Program-made: the position numbers and the translations under genes
The notes under the pieces: model-generated
The model's input: the letters and a program-made list of their open reading frames with translations, nothing else
What the model was told of the DNA's origin: nothing
The model's database searches: none
DNA from: an uncultured Collinsella sp.
Lineage (GTDB): Bacteria; Actinomycetota; Coriobacteriia; Coriobacteriales; Coriobacteriaceae
Length of the DNA: 64,000 nt
Assembly (NCBI GenBank): GCA_900541685.1
Contig: UQKM01000001.1
Span: 1 to 64,000, forward strand
Reading direction: 5' to 3'
Part shown: piece by piece, positions 51,804 through 60,474 of the stretch
Numbering within the stretch: position 1 is the first letter of the stretch
Layout: the number at the start of each line of letters is the position of its first letter

Positions 51804-51912
51804 GGAAACTGTGTCCCGGAATTGCCACTCGGAATGGGATGCGCTTTCCGGATGGGATGCTTGGCGGAAACTACGGCCCAGTTTTTGGCTCCAGAACGGG
51901 ATACATTTTCCG
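51804..51912. repeat. Palindromic repeat array 2 (two units)
   Basis: Two units of the same family as array 1: CGGAAACTGTGTCCCGGAAT...GGAATGGGATGCGCTTTCCG and a more divergent CGGAAACTACGGCCC...GAACGGGATACATTTTCCG, separated by a 14-base spacer and in the same orientation as units 1-3 of array 1. It lies between the AbiEi-like gene and the ATPase gene. Confidence 0.85.
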
Positions 51913-51965
51913 AAACGGTCCACGTACGGTGGTGTACCGCCCCTTTTCGTGCTCCGCTTGTCGAA

Positions 51966-52021
51966 TTACGTTATAGCTAGCCATATTATAGGAAGGTATA
52001 ATATAGCTAGCTATAACGTAA
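51966..52021. promoter_or_regulatory. Long dyad over the ATPase promoter
   Basis: TTACGTTATAGCTAGC (51966-51981) and GCTAGCTATAACGTAA (52006-52021) are perfect reverse complements around a 24-base centre that is itself partly symmetric and contains TATAAT (51997-52002). The ATPase start is 15 bases after the second arm. It is a candidate operator for tight repression or a structured 5' UTR. Confidence 0.65.
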
Positions 52022-52036
52022 AGGAAGGATGGCCCT

Positions 52037-53416
52037 ATGTTTATCGGAAGAACAGTGGAAATGTCCGAGCTCAATCGACTGTATGGCACGGGCTCCTTTG
52101 AAATGCCTGTGATTTACGGCCGCCGCCGTGTGGGTAAAACGCGCCTTATCACAGAGTTCATCCAAGGCAAGAAGGCTATTTACTTTCAAGCTCGTCGTAC
52201 CAATGCAGAGGCAAACCTGCACGGCTTTAGCCAGGCAATACTTGCAAGCTCGGTTGGTGCTGCGGGCGTGTCGTTTCGTAGTTTTGACGAGGCGTTCGAT
52301 GCATTGGCCACCATGGCTCGCACGGAACGTTTGGTTGTCGTGATTGACGAGTATCCCTATCTCGCCCAATCGAATCCCGAAATCAGCTCGTTGCTGCAAG
52401 ACAAGATCGACCACTTATACAAAGAGACCAGGCTCATGCTGATCCTATGCGGCTCGTCTCTTTCGTTTATGGAGGAACAGGTGTTGGGCTACGAGAGCCC
52501 ACTATACGGTAGGCGTACGGCCCAGTTTAAGATCATGCCGCTCGATTTTACGACGACCCTCGGGTTGTGGCAGAGCATGGGTCGCGAAGACGCTGCAGTT
52601 TGCTATGGCATGACGGGTGGCATTCCTGCATATATCGAGAAAGTCGATCCTGCCGCACCGCTCAAGGACAACATCAAACGTCTTTTTCTTACTCCTACGG
52701 GCTATCTCTTTGAGGAGCCGAGTAACCTGCTATTGCAAGAGTGCCGCAATCCCGAGCAATATGATGCGATCGTACAGGCAATTGCCCAGGGACGCTCGAA
52801 GAACTCGGAGATTGCGAGCTCTACGGGAATCCCTGCGAGCAACGTAAAGAGCTATGTGGATAAGCTGGCGTCGCTTGGGATTGTCGAGCGCGAGCTGCCC
52901 CTAAACGAGACGAGCAATAAGCGAGCCGTGTATCTGCTGAGCGATCAGATGTTTAGGTTCTGGTACAAGTTTGTTCCGCAGAACATCGGGCTGATTCAAA
53001 ACGATATGGCCGCGATGGCGTATAAGCGCATTGAGCCGCATCTGTCCGACTATATGGGCGCGGTTTTTGAGCTTATCTGCCGGCAGTACGTGTACGAACT
53101 TGCGCGCGCGGGCGAGCTCGATGTGATTCCGGCAACGGTGGGCCGTTGGTGGGGAACGGACAATCGGACGCGTACGCAGGAAGAGATCGATTTGATTGTC
53201 GACGACGGAGAGGGCGCGGCGCTCTTTGCGGAGTGCAAATGGCGTAACGAACCGGTAGGCGAGGATGTTCTGGAAAAGCTCGTGTACCGAAGCGAGCTCT
53301 TTAGGCGGCAGCATAAAAGCTACGTGATCTTCTCGAAGCGTGGCTTTACGCAGGGATGTCGGGATGCCGCGGAGAGTAGGGGAGACGTCAAGCTGATCTC
53401 GTTTGCCGAGATGTGA
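52037..53416 (+). CDS. AAA+ ATPase with C-terminal DUF234 nuclease-like domain
   Basis: 459 residues. Walker A is YGRRRVGKTRLI (about residues 32-43) and Walker B is VVVIDEYPYLA. A winged-helix follows (GRSKNSEIASSTGIPASNVKSYVDKL). The C-terminus has a PD-(D/E)XK-like motif: EEIDLIVDDGEGAALFAECKW. This architecture (archaeal-type ATPase/DUF234) is common in mobile regions of bacteria and archaea, with no settled function. The gene is bracketed by palindromic arrays 2 and 3. AAAGGAAGG precedes the ATG. Confidence 0.88.
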   Translation: MFIGRTVEMSELNRLYGTGSFEMPVIYGRRRVGKTRLITEFIQGKKAIYFQARRTNAEANLHGFSQAILASSVGAAGVSFRSFDEAFDALATMARTERLVVVIDEYPYLAQSNPEISSLLQDKIDHLYKETRLMLILCGSSLSFMEEQVLGYESPLYGRRTAQFKIMPLDFTTTLGLWQSMGREDAAVCYGMTGGIPAYIEKVDPAAPLKDNIKRLFLTPTGYLFEEPSNLLLQECRNPEQYDAIVQAIAQGRSKNSEIASSTGIPASNVKSYVDKLASLGIVERELPLNETSNKRAVYLLSDQMFRFWYKFVPQNIGLIQNDMAAMAYKRIEPHLSDYMGAVFELICRQYVYELARAGELDVIPATVGRWWGTDNRTRTQEEIDLIVDDGEGAALFAECKWRNEPVGEDVLEKLVYRSELFRRQHKSYVIFSKRGFTQGCRDAAESRGDVKLISFAEM

Positions 53417-53430
53417 GGGCGGGGATAATG

Positions 53431-53760
53431 AAGCGCGTCCTGATTTGATGCTGGGAATGGGATGTGCTTTCCTTTTGCGACCTTTGGCGGAAAGTGCGTT
53501 CCAGATTTCGGCTTCAGAATGGGATGCCGTTTCCGGATTGGCCCTCAGGCGGAAACTACGACCCGGAATTCGGCTCCAAAACGGGATACGCTTTCCCGGT
53601 GGCATCTCTAGCGGAAACTGCATCCCGGAATGAGCTCTCGGAACGGGACACGCTTTCCCATCGGGGCTTCAAACGGAAACCGTGTCCCGGAATCGAGCCT
53701 CAGGGTGGGACGCATTTTCCGGTAGAGGCCTGGGACGGAAGGCGTGTCCCAGAATCCGGC
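53431..53760. repeat. Palindromic repeat array 3 (about 5.5 units)
   Basis: Same family and 62-base period as arrays 1 and 2, all in one orientation (left CCCGGAAT, right GGGAYRCGCTTTCC). The first unit has a decayed left half, and the last is only a left half. Spacers such as GATTGGCCCTCAGG and ATCGGGGCTTCAAA resemble spacer types of array 1 (GAACAGCCCTCAAC, GTTGGAGCTTCAAA). It starts 14 bases after the ATPase stop codon. Confidence 0.88.
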
Positions 53761-53820
53761 TAATCCGATGGCCAGGTGGTTGAGCGAGCGGGCTCCGAGG
53801 CTCCATTACTGAAAATTCAT

Positions 53821-53940
53821 TTGTTAAACCTGGCAACCGTAGGTAGAATAAAGTCGACGGCAGCCCAAGGGTGATAGCTGGGCAGCGCCGTTACTTAGTT
53901 CAAGGGGTCAATGCCTTAACGGCGTCGACCCCTCTTCTTT
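53821..53940 (+). ncRNA. Candidate antitoxin-like antisense RNA
   Basis: TTGTTA (53821-53826) and TAGAAT (53844-53849) with a 17-base spacer form a good promoter. Transcription would start near 53856 and end at the hairpin AGGGGTC...GCC-TTAAC-GGC...GACCCCT (53903-53933) followed by CTTCTTTT, giving an RNA of about 85 nt. It faces and overlaps the 3' end of the 41-codon minus-strand gene by about 25 bases. The convergent layout with a shared terminator resembles the Fst/par type I systems. Expression is not shown. Confidence 0.55.
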
Positions 53941-54041
53941 TGCTTCGTACGCTGCTTAAGTGCCTCGGAAAGTCCGATAAGCGCCGTGAGGAGCGAGACC
54001 AAAGCGGTCAGGAGCTTCACGAAATCAATCAGATCGGTCAT
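53916..54041 (-). CDS. 41-residue hydrophobic-basic peptide, candidate type I toxin
   Basis: The peptide starts MTDLIDFVKLLTALVSLL and has a single predicted membrane helix (about residues 4-28, ending TALIGLSEAL), then a strongly basic tail (KQRTKQKKRGRRR). The ATG at 54041 is preceded by GGGAGGTG at an ideal 8-base spacing, a very strong site. Size, one helix and charged tail match Fst/TxpA/holin-like toxins, although sequence similarity to any one family is not evident. A convergent RNA overlaps its 3' end, and inverted repeats flank the locus. Confidence 0.65.
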   Translation of the reverse strand: MTDLIDFVKLLTALVSLLTALIGLSEALKQRTKQKKRGRRR

Positions 54042-54066
54042 GGGCATCACCTCCCGTCGCATGGAG

Positions 54067-54095
54067 GGCGCTGCCCGGCACATGGAACTGCCGTC
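54067..54095 (-). promoter_or_regulatory. Toxin leader segment complementary to its own downstream region
   Basis: GGCGCTGCCC (54067-54076) and CTGCCGTC (54088-54095) are reverse complements of GGGCAGCGCC (53880-53889) and GACGGCAG (53856-53863). In a minus-strand transcript, the 5' leader could thus pair with the 3' end and close the mRNA on itself, as in hok and AapA-type toxin mRNAs. A TAGAAT box on the minus strand near 54113 might be its promoter. Confidence 0.5.
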
Positions 54096-54158
54096 AACAA
54101 CTGCAATTCTATCAAAGTACTGCTATAAATACGAATATATGTTCGATAATAACAGTGA

Positions 54159-54255
54159 CGTGATTCTCTCAAAGTGTGGCTTTACGCAAGGATGCCGGAA
54201 AGCCGTGCTGTGCGATTTCATGTCCGCGCGGGCGCCTATCCTTACGGCAATGTAG
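54159..54255 (+). pseudogene. 3' fragment of a second DUF234 ATPase gene
   Basis: The frame VILSKCGFTQGCRKA matches the ATPase C-terminus VIFSKRGFTQGCRDA at 53326-53370, and the DNA matches at roughly four of five bases over about 50 positions. The match then decays before a stop. Nothing else of the gene is left, which points to a past duplication or replacement at this spot. Confidence 0.75.
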
Positions 54256-54299
54256 CCGCCTATGTAACGAGCGGCAGTTGACGGAGAAAGGCCCTGACC

Positions 54300-55034
54300 G
54301 TGCCAGACAAAAAGACGCCGGGTATCTCGGCTATCGATACGACGAACTTTGCGCGCCAGATTGTGCTGGACTTTGAGTTTGCGCCGGTGCCAAAGCAGCG
54401 CCAGCGCCGTGGGCTGCGCAACGAGATTATCGAGGTCAGCGCCGTCAAGCTCGATTACCACGGCAACGTTATGGGCGAGTTCTCGCAGTTTGTGCAGACG
54501 GAATTTGCCGAAGGCGTTGCGTTTCCCGTCCGCGAGCTCACAGGGATATCGGCCGTGGACACCGCGATGGCCGATCCGCTCTATGTGGTGATCAAAAGGC
54601 TCGGCGATTGGATCGGTCGCTACTCCGCCCAGATAGTTTGCTGGAGCGGGACGGACCGTCGACAGCTTTTGACCGAGTGCCAGGCAAAGCACATCGACCT
54701 TTCCGCATTTCCTACGGACTGGGCCGACCTGCAGGCGTTTTACACCTCGATCATGGACGTGGGCAGCCACGGGCGTGTCTCGCTGGGCGACGCGGCAACG
54801 TGGTTTGGCATCGAGTTCGACGAGTCGACGGGGCACGCCCACAGCGCTCTGGCCGATGCGCGCGTGACCGCCAAGCTGCTCAGGCAGGTGATGGACGGGG
54901 ACTATCACGTGAGTCCGCGCGCCCAGGAGATCCGTCAGCGGTGGGGGATGGGCGAGCGAGCTCAGACGCGTCTTTCCAGCAAGTGCCCCGAGCTGGGCGA
55001 CCTGCTGCTAAAGCTGAAGACGGAGGGGAGGTAG
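54300..55034 (+). CDS. DEDDh-type 3'-5' exonuclease
   Basis: 244 residues. Exo I is IVLDFEFAPVP (Asp-x-Glu), followed by NEIIEVSAVKLDYHG; later comes WSGTDRRQLLTEC (Exo II-like) and HAHSALADARVTAKLL (Exo III His and Asp). The fold resembles KapD/ERI-1-like exonucleases that trim RNA or DNA ends. The start is GTG 54300 with GGAGAAAG upstream. It is within the accessory island between a toxin-like locus and a large unknown gene; a defence role is possible but not shown. Confidence 0.85.
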   Translation: MPDKKTPGISAIDTTNFARQIVLDFEFAPVPKQRQRRGLRNEIIEVSAVKLDYHGNVMGEFSQFVQTEFAEGVAFPVRELTGISAVDTAMADPLYVVIKRLGDWIGRYSAQIVCWSGTDRRQLLTECQAKHIDLSAFPTDWADLQAFYTSIMDVGSHGRVSLGDAATWFGIEFDESTGHAHSALADARVTAKLLRQVMDGDYHVSPRAQEIRQRWGMGERAQTRLSSKCPELGDLLLKLKTEGR

Positions 55035-55110
55035 GGGCTCATTTGGCGACAAGCGGACGGAATGGTTGCGCGAGGGATTCCGGAATCAGCATCAGAGGGC
55101 TGTGCTTGAG

Positions 55111-57770
55111 ATGCTATTTAAGGACACGCTGACACTCGCCGAGACCAAGCAGGTCAAGAGTATGGACATCGAGATGGCATCCATTGTCGGAGAGCGGCTT
55201 GCTAACATGATTCGCTGGACGGATAGGCAGAGACCCGTGACGCTGTGTGCGTTATCGTACACAATGAGGTGTATAGGCTGCCAGTGGCGAACTATCCCGA
55301 CGAGGTTCTGAGCAACCGCATCACCGAGATTTTCGAATACTTCTACGAAGAGGGATTTGGCGGCGTAGAGCAATCTGATTTTGCGCGTTTGCAGGAGGAA
55401 GCCGGTATGGCAGACGAACTTGTTTTTAGTGGTGGCGAGATAGTCTACACCATGTCTCAACTGCCCAAAGTTACATCTGCGCCGCTGAACGGTAGCGCCG
55501 TACTGGTCGGTTTTAAGGACGCTCCCGATGGGGAGGAGGTCCTTTTTGATTTTGACCCTCGGGCTGAAAAGGCTACGAAGCTCGACTATGAACTTGCAGC
55601 CGTTAGCGGGCTCCTCACGGGCGCGTTGAATATCCTTTGGCAGAAAGACTTCAACCTAGAGGGTGCCAAAGAGTGGGGCGACGAGAAGGTTGGTAAATTT
55701 GTTCTTACGATTGCCAAGTCTGCGGGTATGGCAAAGGCGGATGCAACTCTAGAAGACGCTATTCGCTTTCTAGAGAAAGAGTTTCCTCTTGCCGCGGACA
55801 AGCTGACTGCCGAGTTTGGCGGCGGGCTCCAACATCATCTGCGGGATTTCTCGCACCACCCGAGTTTGGTTGGCCTTGCGTGTTCGATCCTCTCGCAATT
55901 CACGGGCAAAGGCTATGGTACCGATACAGCCGGCCGGTTTGTCGCCTTTGACCTGCCTGCCACCGCCTTCGATCCCGACTGCCCTCTTATAGGCAGGAAC
56001 GTTCCAGAGAAGATCGCGTTTGGCACTCTGTTCTGGGCGATGCATCTCGTGAGCGACATGGCGGGGTCTAGTTCAAACCCCGGTAAGGGGACGGGCATTC
56101 CCGGCGTCGTGCTGTCCCTGCTAAAGGAGCTCTCCTCCCTGCCTGTTTTTCAAGACATGCAGATTGCCTATAAGGGCGAGGATATTCGCATTCAGCAATG
56201 GATCTCAAAGCTGTTTAACGGAACGGCGTTCAAAACCGAGGACGGCAAGCCCATTCGTTTCGACCTTCGGACGGAAGTCGGCCTCCTCGACCAAGCTTTA
56301 AGCCAGGTGCCAGCAGTCGTGGCCAACGAGGTTATCGTTCGTTGTCTCTATATGCTTTCAAGGCTCAAGGCCGAGCTAGAACGTTGCGAAGTGAGCAAGG
56401 TTTCCGGCTTGCACAAGCTCAAGGCTTCGTATTTTATGCCCTATAACAGCAGGGTCCTCACTCGCATGGTCACGGTTTCGAGCACTTCGTTCGTTTTGGC
56501 GAATCTAGCGACGGCGGCGGTCAGGGCGGGTATCGAATGCGAGGGGAACAAGGTCGTGTTCGCCCAGAAGCTCTTCTTGCGAATAAACTACGTTGGAGTT
56601 GGACGCCTTGCGTTTGCCCTCCATGCCGACTGGGGCTATATGGCGGAGGAAATGTCCGAGGCTTGGACTGAGCGCGCCAGGCGCCGCCAGGATATCTTCG
56701 ATGGATTTCACTTTTATAGCCTAGATAGAGAAACGACGAGGATTGCCTTCTCGCTGAAGCTTGCCGCCATCAACTACGACTGCGGGAACGAGAAGAACGA
56801 AGTGCGCAAAGGGCAAAAGAGGAGCTGGGCCCGCGCGTGGCAGGATTCGGTCGCGGATGGCCTAGGCATTGATGCAGACGGCTACTTTTTGAGCGAGGAA
56901 GATGCGTACGGAGCCCTTGAGACAGTTTCGCGGCGGCGAGGCGGTAAAGTTCGCGCCTTACTTGTTGCACAGGAGCTGGTTGAGTTTCGCCTCTATTCCC
57001 AGATGGGAGATGAAGAGAAGAAGGAATACAAAGGTTTGAAGGAGAGTGGATCTTGGGTTAAACGAGAATTTCCCAGGAGACAAGACGCGGTTGATTTGGA
57101 CGCCGTACGTTCCCTAGAGAAGCAATGCGGGGCGCATATCCGTGAGCTCTCAGGTACATTGCCAAAGGTCTTGGTAGGCGGCGCCATTGCCGTGGCGGCG
57201 GCCCTGGGCACAGGAGGAGTGGCCGCGGCATTGGCTCCGGATATTGCTGTCGGTATCTTTGGAGGCTCGTTTGTCGGCCTTCACGGGGCTGCGCTCGTCA
57301 ATGCGAGTCTTGCTGCTGCTGGCGGCGGCGCCTTGGCCGCCGGCGGCATGGGCATGGCCGGTGGCACCGCTTTAATTGCTGGCGGCGGCGCTGCGTTTGG
57401 CCTTTTGGGTTCTAGCGGCGTTGCCCTGGCGGCGTCGATGGGGGAGGACTATGCGCAGTTCGTGCTCGTTGAATGCTCAAGGCTTCTCGCATTTCTTGAT
57501 GTGGCAACTGACCGCTGCCCGCATGAGGGAGCCATTTTGGTGCAGAAGGCGGCCGAGGCCGTGCAGCGCAGCATCGCTGGTGTTGAGGAGGATGTCGAGA
57601 AGGAGAATGGAAAGGGGGACCGTAGGAATGGCAGGTTGCTTAAGCAGTTGAAGAAGGGTCTTGGGTATTTGACTTCGACCCTTAAGCAGATCGAGAAGAT
57701 GCAGAAGCGCCTTGGTGCCGCCGGTGAGAGCGAGCCGCTCAACAGCTTGCCGGCATCGGGTGGCGAATAG
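55111..57770 (+). pseudogene. Large glycine-rich membrane-associated protein, apparently frameshifted
   Basis: An 841-codon frame from GTG 55245 lacks a ribosome-binding site, while a preceding frame (ATG 55111) reads TLAETKQVKSMDIEMASIVG and runs into it; removing one TG from (TG)3 at 55244-55249 would join them as ...RQRPVTL-CVIVHNEVYRLP. No known enzyme motif is recognised. Residues about 635-735 form a glycine-zipper-like hydrophobic block (AAGGGALAAGGMGMAGG), followed by a basic coiled region. It may be a membrane effector. If the start at 55245 is used, it is an intact 841-residue protein. Confidence 0.5.
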
Positions 57771-58220
57771 GTCGGGGCGATTCGGCTGCAATTCCGTGTC
57801 ATCATCGCCACCGCTTAAGATGGTCCCGTGTTTGCCCATCTTTTTGCGAGGCGCGATGAGCATGTCGGCGACTTGCTCGATGTCTGATTTGCCCTTCGAT
57901 CAGTTCTTGTCGAGCTCCTTTGGGCGGGAGGGGCAGCGATCTAGATATCCGCTCTTGGCATATGAGACAAGAAACCCGTAAGTCTGTGGCAATGTCAAAA
58001 GGCATACACAAGTGTCAGTCTTTTGACATCGTATGATTTTGGGGAGTGGCGTGCAGCGATCGCGCGCCACCATGACGGCGTAAGTGTTTGCTTTCGTTGT
58101 AGAATCTAACGATATGAGCATCCCGGTTGCTCCAGTGCTTCGATGCTCTGGTCTTTAGCGCCTTTCGTTCAGTGGAGGACTGACCGCAAGCGGCGTAAAC
58201 AAGAAAGGGGACAACCACAA
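57771..58220. other. Intergenic stretch with an inverted repeat
   Basis: No convincing gene. TGTCAAAAG (57993-58001) and CTTTTGACA (58020-58028) are perfect inverted repeats 18 bases apart, possibly an operator or terminator. The DUF262 gene begins at 58221 after AAAGGGGACAACC. Confidence 0.45.
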
Positions 58221-60344
58221 ATGAAAGCAACCGAGGCAAATCTACTCGACCTTATGGGCGTGGCGAAGATGCAATTCGTCATTCCCGTGTACCAGCGAGT
58301 TTACTCGTGGAGTGTAAAAGAGTGCGAGGTGCTTTGGGATGACGTTATGCGAGCGGGTCGTGATGGCGTATCGCACTTCGTGGGGTCGATGCTCTATATC
58401 CCCGAGTCCGAGAGCTCTGCCACGAGTATTTCGCGCGTGCTCCTGATTGACGGGCAGCAGCGCATGACGACGTTTTCGTTGATGATCGCTGCTTTGGCTG
58501 ACTATCTGGAGGGTAATCCCGACAAGGCCGACTTCCTTGGCGATCTCAAGATCTCAGCGCTGCGGAAGAACTACCTCTTTAACGATGACGACTACAACGG
58601 TCTGGCGCGCTATAAGCTGGTGCTCTCGCAGGACGATAAAGAGACGCTGTTCTCCATCGTGTCTGGGGCTCCCGTGCCAGATGAAAAATCGGATCGCATT
58701 GTCGAGAACCATGCGTTCTTCTGTGAAAAGATGCACGGGAAATCATTCGACCCTGCAAGGCTTTGGGCGGGGCTAAACCGCGTGCAGGTCATCGACACTA
58801 AGCTCACCGCTGGCGTTGATAATGCACAGCTCATATTTGAGTCCATGAACTCCAAGGGCAAGCCGCTCACGCCCATTGACCTCATCCGTAACTACGTTCT
58901 AATGTCGCTTCCCAACGACGAACAGACCAAGCTTTATGAGGGTTATTGGCATCCACTCGAGTGCTTGTTCGGAAAAGGCGGCGAGGACGAGTTCAATGCA
59001 TTTATCTGGTACTGGCTGTGGCTTAAAGTTCCCAATAGGATGCCGAAGGAGAACGAGGCCTACTACGAGTTTAAGCGCTATTTCGCCGACGACTACGATG
59101 GTGACACCGAGGGTCTGCTTAAGGAGCTGCGTGGGTATGCACATAGATACGCCAGCCTGTTCCTTGGTAAGGAGAAGGACGACGGACTACGCCGAGTGTT
59201 CGGCAGAATCGTAAGCCTCGACGTGAAGCAGATAAGGCCCCTCTTAATGTTGCTTTACTCGGTTTACGAGGGGAATGGGCTAGACCGCAATGCGTTTCTG
59301 CGTATCTGCGAGACTATCGAGTCGTTCCTGTTCAGGCGGGCGGTTTGCGGCAGGCTTACCACGGGCCTAAATAATTTCTTTGCCGGCATGTATCGCAATC
59401 TCGAGCAACAGGACGATATAGAGGAGTACGTTACGGCTATGCTCCTTATCCATAGCGGCGGTATGACCGCGTACTTCCCGACAGACGAGTATTTTGTCGA
59501 GGAGTTTAAGACGCGTGACTGTTACAACCGCTTCTCCAAAAAGCGCTATTACTTGGAGCGCATGGAGAACTGGCACCACCCGAAGGAGCCCATCTCGGCT
59601 GATAATTACCAGATCGAGCATGTCATGCCCCAAACGATCGATGATGTGCACGGCTGGAAGGAATCGCTTGGCGAGAACTGGGAAGACATCCACGACAGGC
59701 TGTGCAACAACTTGGGAAATCTAACGCTGACGGGCTACAACCAGGAGTACTCAAACCGGTCGTTCTCGGACAAGCTCAATCTTCCTGGCGTGGGGCTTAG
59801 GTGCAGTCCGCTCCACCTGAACAAGTCAATCGCCTCGCATGAAAAATGGGGTGAGGAAGAGATTGGGCAGCGCGCGGACGAGCTGGCGAAAGAGGCGTGC
59901 GAGATATGGAAATATCCCGACCTTCCGGCGGATGTCGTCGACAAGTATCGTCCCTCTCGCGGTGAGTCTGACGAGGCTCCTGTCTGGACTCTGCAGGAGA
60001 ACCACCCCACCTTTGCCGAAGGCGGACTCAACCAGAAGCTTTTCGATGAGGTGTGCGAGTCCGTTCTGAGTGGCAACTCTTCGTGGGAGTCCTATATAGC
60101 CAAGTACTACGTGGGCTTCAGGTCGGGCAAGCGAAAACTGCATGCCGTGTTAGAAGGCAGGACCAGCAACGGTGGTTGGATCGCCGTTGGCCTGGCAAAG
60201 AGCGTGGACGACCTAATTGATCCAGAGGACATGTGTCAGGACAAACGCGCACAGGGCGGATTTGGCCCGGGCTTACCCACTTACGTTGCGCTTCGGAACG
60301 CCGATGACATTCCTGCGGTGCTCGATCTCATAAAGCAGTGCTAG
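58221..60344 (+). CDS. DUF262/DUF1524 GmrSD-type nuclease
   Basis: 707 residues. The N-terminal DUF262 (GmrS-like, ParB/Srx fold) has FVIPVYQRVYSW and LLIDGQQRMTTFSLM; the C-terminal DUF1524 (GmrD-like HNH nuclease) has YQIEHVMPQTID and NNLGNLTLTGYNQEYSNRSF. A further C-terminal domain (GFRSGKRKLHAVLEG) is seen in similar proteins. GmrSD enzymes cut DNA with modified bases using nucleotide hydrolysis and act as phage defence. ATG 58221 begins the conserved MKATEANLLDL. Confidence 0.88.
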   Translation: MKATEANLLDLMGVAKMQFVIPVYQRVYSWSVKECEVLWDDVMRAGRDGVSHFVGSMLYIPESESSATSISRVLLIDGQQRMTTFSLMIAALADYLEGNPDKADFLGDLKISALRKNYLFNDDDYNGLARYKLVLSQDDKETLFSIVSGAPVPDEKSDRIVENHAFFCEKMHGKSFDPARLWAGLNRVQVIDTKLTAGVDNAQLIFESMNSKGKPLTPIDLIRNYVLMSLPNDEQTKLYEGYWHPLECLFGKGGEDEFNAFIWYWLWLKVPNRMPKENEAYYEFKRYFADDYDGDTEGLLKELRGYAHRYASLFLGKEKDDGLRRVFGRIVSLDVKQIRPLLMLLYSVYEGNGLDRNAFLRICETIESFLFRRAVCGRLTTGLNNFFAGMYRNLEQQDDIEEYVTAMLLIHSGGMTAYFPTDEYFVEEFKTRDCYNRFSKKRYYLERMENWHHPKEPISADNYQIEHVMPQTIDDVHGWKESLGENWEDIHDRLCNNLGNLTLTGYNQEYSNRSFSDKLNLPGVGLRCSPLHLNKSIASHEKWGEEEIGQRADELAKEACEIWKYPDLPADVVDKYRPSRGESDEAPVWTLQENHPTFAEGGLNQKLFDEVCESVLSGNSSWESYIAKYYVGFRSGKRKLHAVLEGRTSNGGWIAVGLAKSVDDLIDPEDMCQDKRAQGGFGPGLPTYVALRNADDIPAVLDLIKQC

Positions 60345-60474
60345 GTTGAAGGCCGGGAATCTAATTCCCGGCCCTTGCCAGCTCAAAATCGTCGATGGCC
60401 CATTCGCCCGTCTACGCCCCCACAATCCCGCGAGTCGCTTGATTTGGTTTACGGCCCTCAGTTTTCGGCATCTG

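Noticed and set aside
50027..53760. CRISPR array
   Set aside because: Units are imperfect and orientation flips within array 1, spacers are only 13-15 bases, and no cas genes are present.
57993..58028. Second toxin-antitoxin RNA
   Set aside because: Only a 9-base inverted repeat is visible; no promoter pair or small peptide with a ribosome-binding site was found.
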